The notes under the pieces were generated by a model that was given only the letters and a program-made list of their open reading frames with translations, was not told where the DNA came from and did no database searches. Positions 27,171-35,533 of a stretch of DNA of 64,000 nucleotides are shown piece after piece; the stretch's first letter is position 1, and each line of letters opens with the position of its first letter. The stretch comes from Novosphingobium sp. 18050 (lineage in GTDB: Bacteria; Pseudomonadota; Alphaproteobacteria; Sphingomonadales; Sphingomonadaceae). The stretch is from contig NZ_CACSJO010000026.1 in assembly GCF_902706195.1 (NCBI RefSeq), positions 1-64,000 on the forward strand, in the 5' to 3' direction. A program made the translations under genes and the position numbers.

Positions 27171-28237
27171 GCCAACCGGCAATCTATCCATCCTCCGGGA
27201 CGCCCGCGATCGATATGCGCAGCGACACGGTGACGCAGCCGACGGCTGCGATGCGCGAGGCAATGGCGACGGCGATCGTCGGCGACGACGTGTACGGCGA
27301 CGACCCGACCGTCATCGAGCTGGAGAGCCTGGCCGCTGATATGCTCGGCAAGGAGGCGGCGCTGTTCGTGCCCACCGGCAATTTCGGCAATCAGCTCGCC
27401 ATCTTCACGCATTGCCGGCGCGGCGATGAAGTGATCGTCGGCGATGATTCTCACATCGTCTGGCATGAAAACGGCGCTGCGGCCGTGATCGCTGGCGTCC
27501 AGCTTCGCACCATCGCCAGCGACCGTGGCACCATCGCGCCGGCCGAGATCGCGGCACGCATACGGGTGGGCGAGGACATTCACATCCCGCGCACTGGTCT
27601 GATCTGCCTGGAAAATGCGCACAGCAACGGCCGCGTAGTTCCGCTCGACGCGATGGCGGCGACAGCGGAGTTGGCGCGCGACCACGGCATCCCCATCCAT
27701 TTGGACGGCGCGCGCGTGTTCAACGCGGCGGCCTATCTCGGCTGCGCAGCGCGCGAGATCACGCAGTACGCCGACACGGTGATGTGCTGCCTGTCGAAGG
27801 GATTGGCCGCGCCGATCGGTTCAATCGTCGCCGGCCCCGCCGCGTTCATCGCTCGCGCCCGCTACAACCGGAAGCTGCTCGGCGGTGGATGGCGCCAGGC
27901 CGGCGTGCTGGCCGCGCCCGGCATCATCGCGCTTACCGAGATGACGAAGCGCCTCGGCGAGGATCACGCCAATGCCCGCTACCTGGCGGAACGGCTGATG
28001 GACATTCCCGGCGTGAGGGTCGACCGCGAGAGCGTTCATATCAACATGGTCTGGTACGGCCTGCCGGAGGGCGTAGCGCCCGCCACGATCACCGATGCAC
28101 TGGCGGCGGTCGGAATCAAGGCGAGCGGCCCGTATGGCGGGCAGCTGCGGCTTATGACCCACTGGCAGATCGACCGCGACTCGATCGACACCGCCGTCGC
28201 CGCGATCCGCCGGGCTATTGAAGGAGAAGATACATGA
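27167..28237 (+). CDS. Low-specificity threonine aldolase / beta-eliminating lyase
   Basis: A 356-residue PLP enzyme of the fold-type I aldolase family: IDMRSDTVTQPTAAMREAM at the start, GDDVYGDDP, the conserved PTGNFGNQLAI, HLDGARVFNAA (PLP Asp and Arg) and the Schiff-base Lys in CCLSKGLAAPIGS. It splits threonine, allo-threonine or other 3-hydroxy amino acids to glycine and an aldehyde. It overlaps the GNAT gene (ATGA) and the next small ORF (ATGA). With a GcvA-type LysR nearby, an amino-acid catabolic role is likely. Confidence 0.9.
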   Translation: MSQPAIYPSSGTPAIDMRSDTVTQPTAAMREAMATAIVGDDVYGDDPTVIELESLAADMLGKEAALFVPTGNFGNQLAIFTHCRRGDEVIVGDDSHIVWHENGAAAVIAGVQLRTIASDRGTIAPAEIAARIRVGEDIHIPRTGLICLENAHSNGRVVPLDAMAATAELARDHGIPIHLDGARVFNAAAYLGCAAREITQYADTVMCCLSKGLAAPIGSIVAGPAAFIARARYNRKLLGGGWRQAGVLAAPGIIALTEMTKRLGEDHANARYLAERLMDIPGVRVDRESVHINMVWYGLPEGVAPATITDALAAVGIKASGPYGGQLRLMTHWQIDRDSIDTAVAAIRRAIEGEDT

Positions 28238-28383
28238 ATCCGTTGATAACAGCGCAGGTCGCTCGCAAGGACAATTCGCTGCGTCGGCTGCTCATGCTGC
28301 TTCGCGAGACTTCCGAAGCGGCGGTACGTCACCACTATGCAGCGCCCTGGAAGCCGCATGCGGCGTCAGAACTCTGCCGATAG
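28234..28383 (+). CDS. Small 49-residue ORF coupled to the aldolase gene
   Basis: The ATG overlaps the aldolase stop as ATGA, the same spacing used by the earlier genes of this operon, and GGAGAAG precedes it. The product begins MNPLITAQVARKDNSLRRLL and ends in a His-rich HHYAAPW and ELCR; the middle could form an amphipathic helix. It resembles no family I know and could be a genuine microprotein or the N-terminal stub of a lost gene. No terminator is evident in 28384-28514, and nothing else is seen there. Confidence 0.4.
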   Translation: MNPLITAQVARKDNSLRRLLMLLRETSEAAVRHHYAAPWKPHAASELCR

Positions 28384-28514
28384 CGACGCGTCAGGTGGGA
28401 ATAACAATCTTGTGACCACGATCACCATGCAGGCTTTTTTACCCAAGCATCACTCCCCCGGAGCGGGCTCGCCCAAGTCCCAAGCCTTACCCTTTCTCGT
28501 ATCGGTCGATGAAG

Positions 28515-28665
28515 GCTACAGCGATTGTCCGCTTCTGGGAGCGGCGATCAAGCAGTTGAGCGGCTGAAAAGGGCGCAGGCCGGTCGGGCAGCTCTTCGGG
28601 TGCAAACTGGTCAATAGGCGAATGGCTGGTTTGGATCCATGGGCAGGGACCCGCTGCCGCGGCCC
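28515..28665. repeat. Dispersed intergenic repeat, copy 5
   Basis: Contains gattgtccgcttctgggagc, gatcaag, ctgaaaagggcgcaggccgg, tcgggcagctcttcgggtgc, and caataggcgaatggctggtt. These follow the order of the left half of copy 2 (14110-14215). Confidence 0.6.
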
Positions 28666-28710
28666 GAAATTTTGTTAGATGGCGGCAAACGCCGCACAAC
28701 AGATCTTAAC

Positions 28711-29919
28711 TTACGAGAACACTCCCCACCCCACGATCGCACCTCCTGCAATTATTGCCGGTGTCGCCCATGCCCCTTTTATGCGCCATGCGACCAACAC
28801 AGCAGCCCCGAACAGGAAAATCGGGATGACGTGCCCCGGAATGCGGCCAGCAGCAGCATGACCCAGTTGTAGGAACGTTGCTGCGATAATCCCCACGACC
28901 GTCGCTGCTATGCCCTCCAGAACCCGATGGAACGCGGGGTTTTCGACGAGTGCTTCGAGCTTCTCGAACAGGATAAGAGAGAAGGCGAAGGCTGGCAGGA
29001 ACATACCTGCCGTGATGGCTAACGCTCCGGCCGTGCCGCTCGCAACGTACCCCACGAAAGTAGCAAAAATGACCAGTGGTGCGGGCAATACCCCGGCCAG
29101 CGCAATGCCGTCGAGGAACGTGGCGTCGCCTATCCACCCACGATTAACTGTATCTGCTCTTACGTAGGGAATGGCGGTATAGGCCCCGCCAAACGTCAAC
29201 AGCCCGCCTTTTAGCCCCGCAAGGAACAATGCGAAGACTGTTACGGGGACATGCCCTGTGGCCTTCACCAATGCTGATGGAGGTCCATCCACATGAAGCG
29301 TCATCGCCAGCACTATGGCCCCGGCTACGATCAACGTCATCGCTACCGGCCGATGCGACAGGGCATAGGCAAACCCTCCGGTGATAAGAGGAATCCAAAA
29401 CGGCACGCCTATCAGAGTTACGACGAGGCTCACTGTCGCGATTATGGCGAGCCGCCAGTTTTCGACGATGTGCTCCCCGATCCGCACCACCGCGCGCAAG
29501 ATTATGGCGAGAACGACGATCTGGACGCCCAGAAATACGCCCGACATTCCGGCATCGCCAGCCACCCACGTGACATACGCCCAGCCTGCGATCAGCATGA
29601 GCAAGAGGCCCGGCAGCATGAAACCGAGCCCGGCAAGCAGTCCGCCGATGCGCCCACGCGCGATCATCCCCATATGGACGCACAATTCATGCGCTTCCGG
29701 CCCCGGCAATACCTGCAAGACCGCGAGCAGGCGGTTGAACCGTGCTTTGTCTATCCAACGTTGCTCCTCGACCAGCGCCTGACGGAGCATCGCAATCTGG
29801 GCTACCGGGCCGCCGAACGCGAGCGCGCCGAAGCGGAGAAACTTCAGGAACAGTTCCATCAACGTTATCGGTGGCGGCCCGGTCTCGACCGGCGATGTTG
29901 CGGCAGAATCAATCGTCAT
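28711..29919 (-). CDS. chrA: Chromate transporter, CHR family
   Basis: A 402-residue two-domain CHR transporter with about 10-12 hydrophobic helices. The first domain has FLRFGALAFGGPVAQIAML and VLQVLPGPEAHELC; the second repeats this pattern with GLKGGLLTFGGAYTAIPYV and ALAGVLPAPLVIFATF, the GGP/PGP signatures of ChrA. It would export chromate (or another oxyanion) from the cytoplasm. No chrB regulator is seen next to it. It stands alone, about 280 bases from the tyrosine recombinase. Confidence 0.9.
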   Translation of the reverse strand: MTIDSAATSPVETGPPPITLMELFLKFLRFGALAFGGPVAQIAMLRQALVEEQRWIDKARFNRLLAVLQVLPGPEAHELCVHMGMIARGRIGGLLAGLGFMLPGLLLMLIAGWAYVTWVAGDAGMSGVFLGVQIVVLAIILRAVVRIGEHIVENWRLAIIATVSLVVTLIGVPFWIPLITGGFAYALSHRPVAMTLIVAGAIVLAMTLHVDGPPSALVKATGHVPVTVFALFLAGLKGGLLTFGGAYTAIPYVRADTVNRGWIGDATFLDGIALAGVLPAPLVIFATFVGYVASGTAGALAITAGMFLPAFAFSLILFEKLEALVENPAFHRVLEGIAATVVGIIAATFLQLGHAAAGRIPGHVIPIFLFGAAVLVAWRIKGAWATPAIIAGGAIVGWGVFS

Positions 29920-30197
29920 TCAAAACGCTCCCCTCGCCGCAGGCGCGGCGGATGGAGCGGACTTGGACGAAACCGTCTGAACGGGCGTCCGCGTATGCCC
30001 GTCACTCGGCGTATCGCTTTGACGCCCGCTAGAGTCAACGTCCGCTGGCCATTCTAAGCATAAGCTGACTCGGCCCATCCGGCAAAGTAGTCGGTCTGCT
30101 CTCATGAAGGCTGATTTCCCGGGCGAACGGCGACAATGGGCGCGTAGCCGCCACGGTGCGGTCCTGGCTCCTCGCATATGCAAAGAGCCAGGCAATG

Positions 30198-30830
30198 TCA
30201 GATCTCGGTACCCTCCGCCAACGTCAAGGCGTCCTCCACGTCCACCCCAAGGTATCTAACCGTGCTTTCGATCTTCGTGTGCCCAAGCAAAATTTGGACT
30301 GCACGGAGATTTCCAGTCGCCTTGTAGATGATCGATGCCTTGGTTCGGCGCAGAAAGTGAGTCCCATAATCTTCGCTGGGCAAGCCGATCCCGGTGACCC
30401 ATTCATCGACAAGGCGAGCATATTGCCTGGTGCTTATATGGGATGCGTGATCAGTGCGGCTAGGAAATGCAAAGTCCTCCAAGGATCCACCGCGCAGTTC
30501 CAGCCATTTGAGTAGGCTGGCGCGAGCATCGGTCGTCAGTTCAAACTGAACCGGTCGACCAGTCTTTTGCTGTACCACCGTGGCCCGTGTTCGAATTTTC
30601 CGATCACAAACGACATCGCTGATCCTGATCTTCACCAGCTCGCATCCGCGAAGTTTGCTATCGATGGCGAGGTCAAAGAGGGCGCGGTCCCAGATTCGCC
30701 CATGCTGGTCGAGAAAGAAACGGATTGCCCATATCTGACGGGGTTTGAGCGCTCGCTTCACACCAACTTTGCGCCCGGCGTTCCACGATATCCGCTCGCG
30801 AGCGGCGGGATCAAACTCTGATAATCCCAT
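30198..30830 (-). CDS. Tyrosine recombinase/phage-type integrase (short)
   Basis: A 210-residue catalytic-domain protein. The first Arg lies in DSKLRGCELVKI, the HxxR block in GTHFLRRTKASII, the second His in LLGHTKIESTVRYLG, whose Tyr is the nucleophile. The N-terminal core-binding domain is mostly missing (only about 25 residues before RALKPRQIWAI). Short solo integrases of this kind are common in proteobacterial accessory DNA. The chromate transporter next to it may have come in with the same mobile unit (inference). I found no convincing att repeats. Confidence 0.85.
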   Translation of the reverse strand: MGLSEFDPAARERISWNAGRKVGVKRALKPRQIWAIRFFLDQHGRIWDRALFDLAIDSKLRGCELVKIRISDVVCDRKIRTRATVVQQKTGRPVQFELTTDARASLLKWLELRGGSLEDFAFPSRTDHASHISTRQYARLVDEWVTGIGLPSEDYGTHFLRRTKASIIYKATGNLRAVQILLGHTKIESTVRYLGVDVEDALTLAEGTEI

Positions 30831-30894
30831 GACACATCTCCTGTGGCCCTAACGGCCATAGGTAGAACGCTTCAGAGGAAGCCGACCCTTATCG

Positions 30895-30965
30895 GCCGCT
30901 TAGCCGTCAATTTTCAGTCCCAGGTGCCGACGGTCTGCTTTTTCGGCAGGTGTCGACCATCTAAG
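30895..30965. repeat. Dispersed intergenic repeat, copy 6 (short)
   Basis: agccgtcaattttcagtccc, aggtgccgacggtctgcttt and ttcggc match the left block of copies 1, 7 and 8 (agcNgccaattttNcgNtcNcaggtgcNg...ggtccgctttt). Bases 30966-31055 show nothing further. Confidence 0.5.
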
Positions 30966-31055
30966 CCGTTTGCCCGAGCCAGCGCGAGCCTCCTTATCTG
31001 ACAGGAACGGCCGCTCGAGCTTCGAAGTTGATGGGCTTTAAGGACGGTTGGTCAG

Positions 31056-31436
31056 CTACGAGCGCCTTGAACTTAGTCGAGGAAGGAGCTGGTCCAGTGC
31101 ATCGGCGTTCTCGCGACCCCAACCGTAGAGCAGTTCGACGGGTTCTACGAAACGTCGGCCCAGATCGGTCAGGTGATACTCCACCATTGGCGGAATTGTG
31201 CTCTGGACGTGGCGCGTCAGCAGCCCGCTGGCCTCCATGTCGCGCACGGTCTGCGTCAGCATTTTCTTGGAGATGCCCGGCAGACTGCGCAGAAGCACGC
31301 CGGTGCGCGCGGATCCACCATGACGGACGTAGAGGACATGCAGGACCATGCTGGTCCATTTGGTCGCAAATAGCTCCAATACCCGGCGGGGTGCGCAATC
31401 TTCCCGCCATTCCTCGTCAGGTGTTCCGGATTGCAC
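31056..31436 (-). CDS. HxlR-family winged-helix regulator
   Basis: A 126-residue HxlR-type regulator: CAPRRVLELFATKWTSMVLHVL at the start (family norm is CPV...L.G.W...IL..L), then LRSLPGISKKMLTQTVRDME as recognition region and VEYHLTDLGR as the wing. The start codon is GTG 31436. It is divergent from the reductase at 31528, with 91 bases between, and probably regulates it in response to an electrophile or quinone, the usual HxlR cue. Confidence 0.85.
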   Translation of the reverse strand: MQSGTPDEEWREDCAPRRVLELFATKWTSMVLHVLYVRHGGSARTGVLLRSLPGISKKMLTQTVRDMEASGLLTRHVQSTIPPMVEYHLTDLGRRFVEPVELLYGWGRENADALDQLLPRLSSRRS

Positions 31437-31527
31437 GTGGTTACCTTCTGGTGCCTGGGGTCATGAATGGTGCCGTCTAGTCGCGCTGGGCGACAATGCC
31501 TAGTTCGGATGCACCAAGGAGACAATC

Positions 31528-32589
31528 ATGACGAAAACGGCATTGGTGGTAGGCGCGAGCGGCATCATCGGCAGCGCGACGGCGAACCTTCTGGCCGAGC
31601 AAGGTTGGACGGTGCACGGTCTGGCCCGGCGGCCGGTCGAACGTGCGGGCGTTCAGCCTGTCGGTGCGGATCTGCAGGATGTAGCCGCGACCGCTGAAGC
31701 GTTGCGCGACATCAATCCAGACGCGGTATTCATCACGACCTGGCTGCGGCAGGATAGTGAAGCGGAAAATATTCGCGTCAATTCGGCGATGGTTCGCAAC
31801 CTGCTGGATGGCCTGCCCAAGCCTACGCGCCCACGCCATGTTGCGCTGGTCACTGGCCTGAAACACTATCTCGGGCCTTTCGAGGCCTATGGAAAGGGCT
31901 CGCTGCCGCAAACCCCTTTCCGCGAGGAGCAGGGCCGTCTCGACGTCGAGAATTTCTACTATGCGCAGGAAGACGAGGTCTTCGCCGCAGCCGCGCGCGA
32001 CGACTTCACCTGGAGCGTCCATCGCCCACACACCGTGATCGGCTTAGCGGTTGGCAACGCGATGAACATGGGTACGACGCTGGCCGTCTATGCGACGCTG
32101 TGCCGCAAGACGGGACGTCCCTTCACCTTCCCGGGGTCCGCCGCGCAATGGTCTGGGCTTACCGACATGACTGACGCCGGCCAACTCGCGCATCACCTGC
32201 TGTGGGCGACACAGACCGAGGCTGCGCATGACGAAGCGTTCAACGTCGTCAACGGCGACGTCTTCCGCTGGAAATGGATGTGGGGCCGCATTGCCGACTG
32301 GTTCGGCATCGAGGCTGCTCCGTTTGATGGCATAGTGCGACCGCTCGAGCGGCAGATGGCGGCTGACGCCGGGCCGTGGCGTGAGATTGCGATCCGCGCT
32401 GGGTTGGCGGAACCCGATCTGGCCCGCCTCGCCTCACCATGGCATACAGACGCCGATCTGGGCCGGCCCATCGAGGTTGTGACCGATATGTCCAAGAGCC
32501 GGCGCCTGGGCTTCACCGGATACCAGCCTACCGACGATGCGTTTTTTGCCCTTTTCGAGCGACTGCGCGCCGATCGCCTCATCCCGTAA
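31528..32589 (+). CDS. PRISE-like short-chain reductase (NAD-dependent epimerase family)
   Basis: A 353-residue extended SDR. The N-terminal dinucleotide site is VVGASGIIGSATANLL; HVALVTGLKHYLG and NFYYAQED supply the region where progesterone 5-beta-reductase/iridoid synthase (PRISE) proteins have their Lys/Tyr pair; VHRPHTVIG follows. PRISE enzymes reduce enones with NADPH. Divergent HxlR control fits detoxification or degradation of an enone. AGGAGA lies 8 bases before the start. Confidence 0.85.
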   Translation: MTKTALVVGASGIIGSATANLLAEQGWTVHGLARRPVERAGVQPVGADLQDVAATAEALRDINPDAVFITTWLRQDSEAENIRVNSAMVRNLLDGLPKPTRPRHVALVTGLKHYLGPFEAYGKGSLPQTPFREEQGRLDVENFYYAQEDEVFAAAARDDFTWSVHRPHTVIGLAVGNAMNMGTTLAVYATLCRKTGRPFTFPGSAAQWSGLTDMTDAGQLAHHLLWATQTEAAHDEAFNVVNGDVFRWKWMWGRIADWFGIEAAPFDGIVRPLERQMAADAGPWREIAIRAGLAEPDLARLASPWHTDADLGRPIEVVTDMSKSRRLGFTGYQPTDDAFFALFERLRADRLIP

Positions 32590-33031
32590 CCGAAGAAGAA
32601 ATCGCGGCGAAGCGGTCCAGCGTCCGGAACATCTGTGGTCAGGGCGGCCGTTCTCGGTGTTGCGGGTCGCTTGAGGCACGTTCCGGCGTTCGCTTGTAGT
32701 TAAACTCGACCCTTTGTCGCCATTCACGGGTTGATTATAGCTTTCCGGATGCGGACCATCCGTTTATCCTTCCTGGGCTCCCGAGGTGGCCGAATGGCGA
32801 AACTGCACAGCGTCGGCCCAACGGCGTCAGATAAGTTGAAATCGCTGTAAACGGCCTCGGTGAGGTGAGGCTCGATGTCATTTTACATTGCAGATCATCG
32901 AAGCGCATCTGACCCCAGAAAGCCAATGACGGTTGCACCTTAGCGTCCGGTGTCCATGCCGCGTTCGGCGCGCGCATTGGTTTTGGAATTCCGATTTATC
33001 AGCCGATCTCATAGATCAGAGCCTATAACTC
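32590..33031. other. Intergenic region, mostly featureless, with a repeat scrap
   Basis: No gene is supported. At 32708-32733 the string gaccctttgtcgccattcac matches the sequence just left of repeat copy 7 (gaccctttgttgccattcag), so this is a short scrap of the dispersed repeat. At 32880-32945 there is a compositionally different tract (gcagatcatcgaagcgcatc), which I could not assign. Confidence 0.4.
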
Positions 33032-33051
33032 TATTGTTTTAGTAGACAATA
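33032..33051. promoter_or_regulatory. Inverted repeat, candidate operator of the organosulfur operon
   Basis: TATTGT and ACAATA form a perfect 6-base inverted repeat with an 8-base spacer, 44 bases upstream of the receptor start and in a locally AT-rich stretch (cctataactctattgtttta) that could also carry the promoter. It is the only clear dyad of this type before the operon. Confidence 0.35.
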
Positions 33052-33061
33052 ACCCGCTTAT

Positions 33062-33097
33062 CTGACGGCACGATCACGGCCGTCAGGGGGTTTTTTT
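33062..33097 (+). promoter_or_regulatory. Terminator-like hairpin overlapping the receptor start
   Basis: CTGACGGC (33062-33069) pairs perfectly with GCCGTCAG (33079-33086) around a 9-base loop, followed by GGGG and seven T. It looks like an intrinsic terminator or attenuator, and the following GGGGG may also be the ribosome site for the TTG at 33096. Transcription or translation of the operon could be gated here. It could alternatively end upstream transcription only. Confidence 0.45.
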
Positions 33098-35489
33098 GAA
33101 GCGAGTGCATAATACCATTCCAAGTGAGACGCGGCTGAAGCTTCTTTCGGGCGCCGCTTCCGTACTGGCGATGGTGGCAATGACGCCGGCAATAGCTGCA
33201 GAAGGTACGTCTGACGTATCTGCTACCGATGCAGCCGGAGAGATCAGCGAGATCACGGTGACCGCGCGCTATCGCACCGAAAGCGCGCAGGAAGTCCCAA
33301 TCGCCATTTCCAGCATATCGAGCCGGCAGCTCGATGCGCAGGGCGCGTCGTCGCTCAAGCAGGTGGTGCAGCAGATCCCCAGCCTGAATATTCAGGGCTT
33401 CAGTGGCCGCAACCAGACGATCACGATCCGCGGCATCGGCACAAATGCCGGCGGCACCAACGATGGACTGGAACAGGGCGTCGGGCTTTACGTTGACGGC
33501 GTCTACCGCCCGCGCACCGGATCGGTCATCACCGACCTGATCGACATCGAGAACATCCAGGTCCTGCGCGGGCCGCAGGGCACCCTATTCGGGAAGAACA
33601 CGGTAGGCGGCGCGATCGACATCACCACCCGCGAGCCGCAGTTCGAACAGGAAGCGCGCGCCGAACTGGGCTATGGCAACTACAATCAGGTACGCGGGTA
33701 TTTCTCGTACAACGGCGTAGTGAGCGATGCCTTAGCGTTTCGCGTGTCCTACCTGCGCAGCCGGCGCGACGGGCTGATCTACAACACCACGCAGCGCCAG
33801 CACTGGGACAACCTGGACAACCATGCCGCGCGCTTCGACCTGCTCTACAAACCGAGCGAAGACTCCAAGCTGCGCCTGATCGCCGACTACAGCATCCAGC
33901 GCGGCGATGTCGGCTTTACCAGCGTCGCGGGCGTATTGCCGACCACGCTGGCGAACGGCACGCAAGTGCGCGGCTTCTACCGCCGCGCCGCCGACGTGGG
34001 GTATGTCCCCGGCACCGTCAATGCATTCGACCGCAAGACCGACATCGATTCCTCCCAGTACGACGAGATGCCCAGTTGGGGGCTCCAGGCCCGTGCGGAC
34101 TGGGACGTCGGCCCGCTGACGCTGACATCCATCACGGCCTATCGCAACTGGAAATGGGTGCCCAACTACGACGGCGACCAGTTCGGGGCCAACATCATCA
34201 CCAACAGCGTCGTCGCGACCAAACAGCAGCAGTTCAGCCAGGAACTGCGCGCAACCTCAAAGGGCGGGCAAACCATCGACTACACCGCCGGGCTGTACTT
34301 CTTCTGGCAGGAGGCGGACGACGATGTCGTCAACCTTTATGGCCGCGATGCCGCCGCTTGGCTGACCACGCCGAACAATCCCATCGCCGCCACCTCGACG
34401 CTACCTTCCTCGGTCTTCGACGGGCTGGTCGCCTATAGCCACGTCCTGCCCGCGACCTACAGCTATGCGGCCTATGGACAGGCGACCTGGAATATCTCGC
34501 CATCACTGCGGCTAACCGGCGGGCTGCGCTATACTTACGAACACAAGACCGGCATCTACGACGCCTATGCCACCGGCGACTATGCGCCGCTGTCCAGTTT
34601 CGCGCCGTCGATCCAGTCGACCGTAGCGGCCCTGCGCGCTGCCTATGCGCCCAGCGGATCGTACACCGCATCGGACAACACCAACAACATATCGGGTACG
34701 GCAATTGCGGCCTACGACCTCTCCCCCGACGTGCACACCTACGCATCATACTCGCGCGGGTACAAGTCCCCGGGCATCAACCTCGTGCGCCAGTCGCTGG
34801 GCGTGGACATCTTCGTCAAGCCGGAGAAGGTCGACAACTATGAACTGGGGATCAAGACCCGTCTGCTGGGCGGCAAGACCGAACTGAACCTCGCGCTGTT
34901 CTGGGCCGACGTCAGCAATTACCAGGCGAATTTCGTCAACTACGCGGTTACGCCGGTGGTCGGCTATATCAGCAACGTCGGCAAGCTGCGGTCACGCGGC
35001 GTCGAGGTGGACGCCCGCGCGCAGCCGGTCGAAGGGCTGAGTCTCGGGATTGCGGGCACCTACAACGACGCGGAATATCTTTCGTACCGCAATGCGCCGT
35101 CCCAGTTCCTCTATTCCTACCTCTCGTCGATGGACCTATCGGGCCGCCGGGCATCGGGAGCGCCAAGGCTATCTTTGACCGGCAATGCCGAATACGTCCG
35201 TCCGGTAGGCACCGTCGACGCCTTTGCGGGAGGCGATGTCAGCTATCGCTCCGGCTTCTACGCAGCGGTGAACCTAGACCCGTTCAGCTGGGTGGACAGC
35301 TACACGCTGGTCGGCCTGCACGGCGGCGTGCGCGATCTTGACGACCGCTGGGAAGCCTCCCTCTGGGTGCGCAACCTGTTCAACAAGAACTACTTCAACA
35401 CGCTGTCCGTCAGCGCCTCCAACGGCATCGTCCAGGGCGCTCTGGGCGAACCGCGCATGTACGGCCTGACCATCAAAGGGCGCCTGTGA
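33096..35489 (+). CDS. TonB-dependent outer-membrane receptor of organosulfur operon
   Basis: A 797-residue receptor. The start is TTG 33096 (no ATG is available before the signal peptide; GTG 33105 is the alternative). The signal peptide ends near TPAIAAEG; a TonB-box-like ITVTARYRTE, plug motifs IQVLRGPQGTLFGKNTVGGA and ITTREPQF, and a barrel with GLYFFWQ follow. It ends LTIKGRL. It is related to the receptor at 1.7-4.1 kb. It is the first gene of an operon with two flavin monooxygenases and an ABC importer, so its ligand is probably a sulfonate or other organosulfur compound. Confidence 0.9.
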   Translation: MKRVHNTIPSETRLKLLSGAASVLAMVAMTPAIAAEGTSDVSATDAAGEISEITVTARYRTESAQEVPIAISSISSRQLDAQGASSLKQVVQQIPSLNIQGFSGRNQTITIRGIGTNAGGTNDGLEQGVGLYVDGVYRPRTGSVITDLIDIENIQVLRGPQGTLFGKNTVGGAIDITTREPQFEQEARAELGYGNYNQVRGYFSYNGVVSDALAFRVSYLRSRRDGLIYNTTQRQHWDNLDNHAARFDLLYKPSEDSKLRLIADYSIQRGDVGFTSVAGVLPTTLANGTQVRGFYRRAADVGYVPGTVNAFDRKTDIDSSQYDEMPSWGLQARADWDVGPLTLTSITAYRNWKWVPNYDGDQFGANIITNSVVATKQQQFSQELRATSKGGQTIDYTAGLYFFWQEADDDVVNLYGRDAAAWLTTPNNPIAATSTLPSSVFDGLVAYSHVLPATYSYAAYGQATWNISPSLRLTGGLRYTYEHKTGIYDAYATGDYAPLSSFAPSIQSTVAALRAAYAPSGSYTASDNTNNISGTAIAAYDLSPDVHTYASYSRGYKSPGINLVRQSLGVDIFVKPEKVDNYELGIKTRLLGGKTELNLALFWADVSNYQANFVNYAVTPVVGYISNVGKLRSRGVEVDARAQPVEGLSLGIAGTYNDAEYLSYRNAPSQFLYSYLSSMDLSGRRASGAPRLSLTGNAEYVRPVGTVDAFAGGDVSYRSGFYAAVNLDPFSWVDSYTLVGLHGGVRDLDDRWEASLWVRNLFNKNYFNTLSVSASNGIVQGALGEPRMYGLTIKGRL

Positions 35490-35533
35490 CCTTCTCTGAC
35501 ATCAGCAACCAATCTCGCAAGGGAGTTACGACA

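Noticed and set aside
32880..32945. Possible transposon end near gcagatcatcgaagcgcatc
   Set aside because: I could not find a matching inverted repeat or transposase nearby, so no element is called.
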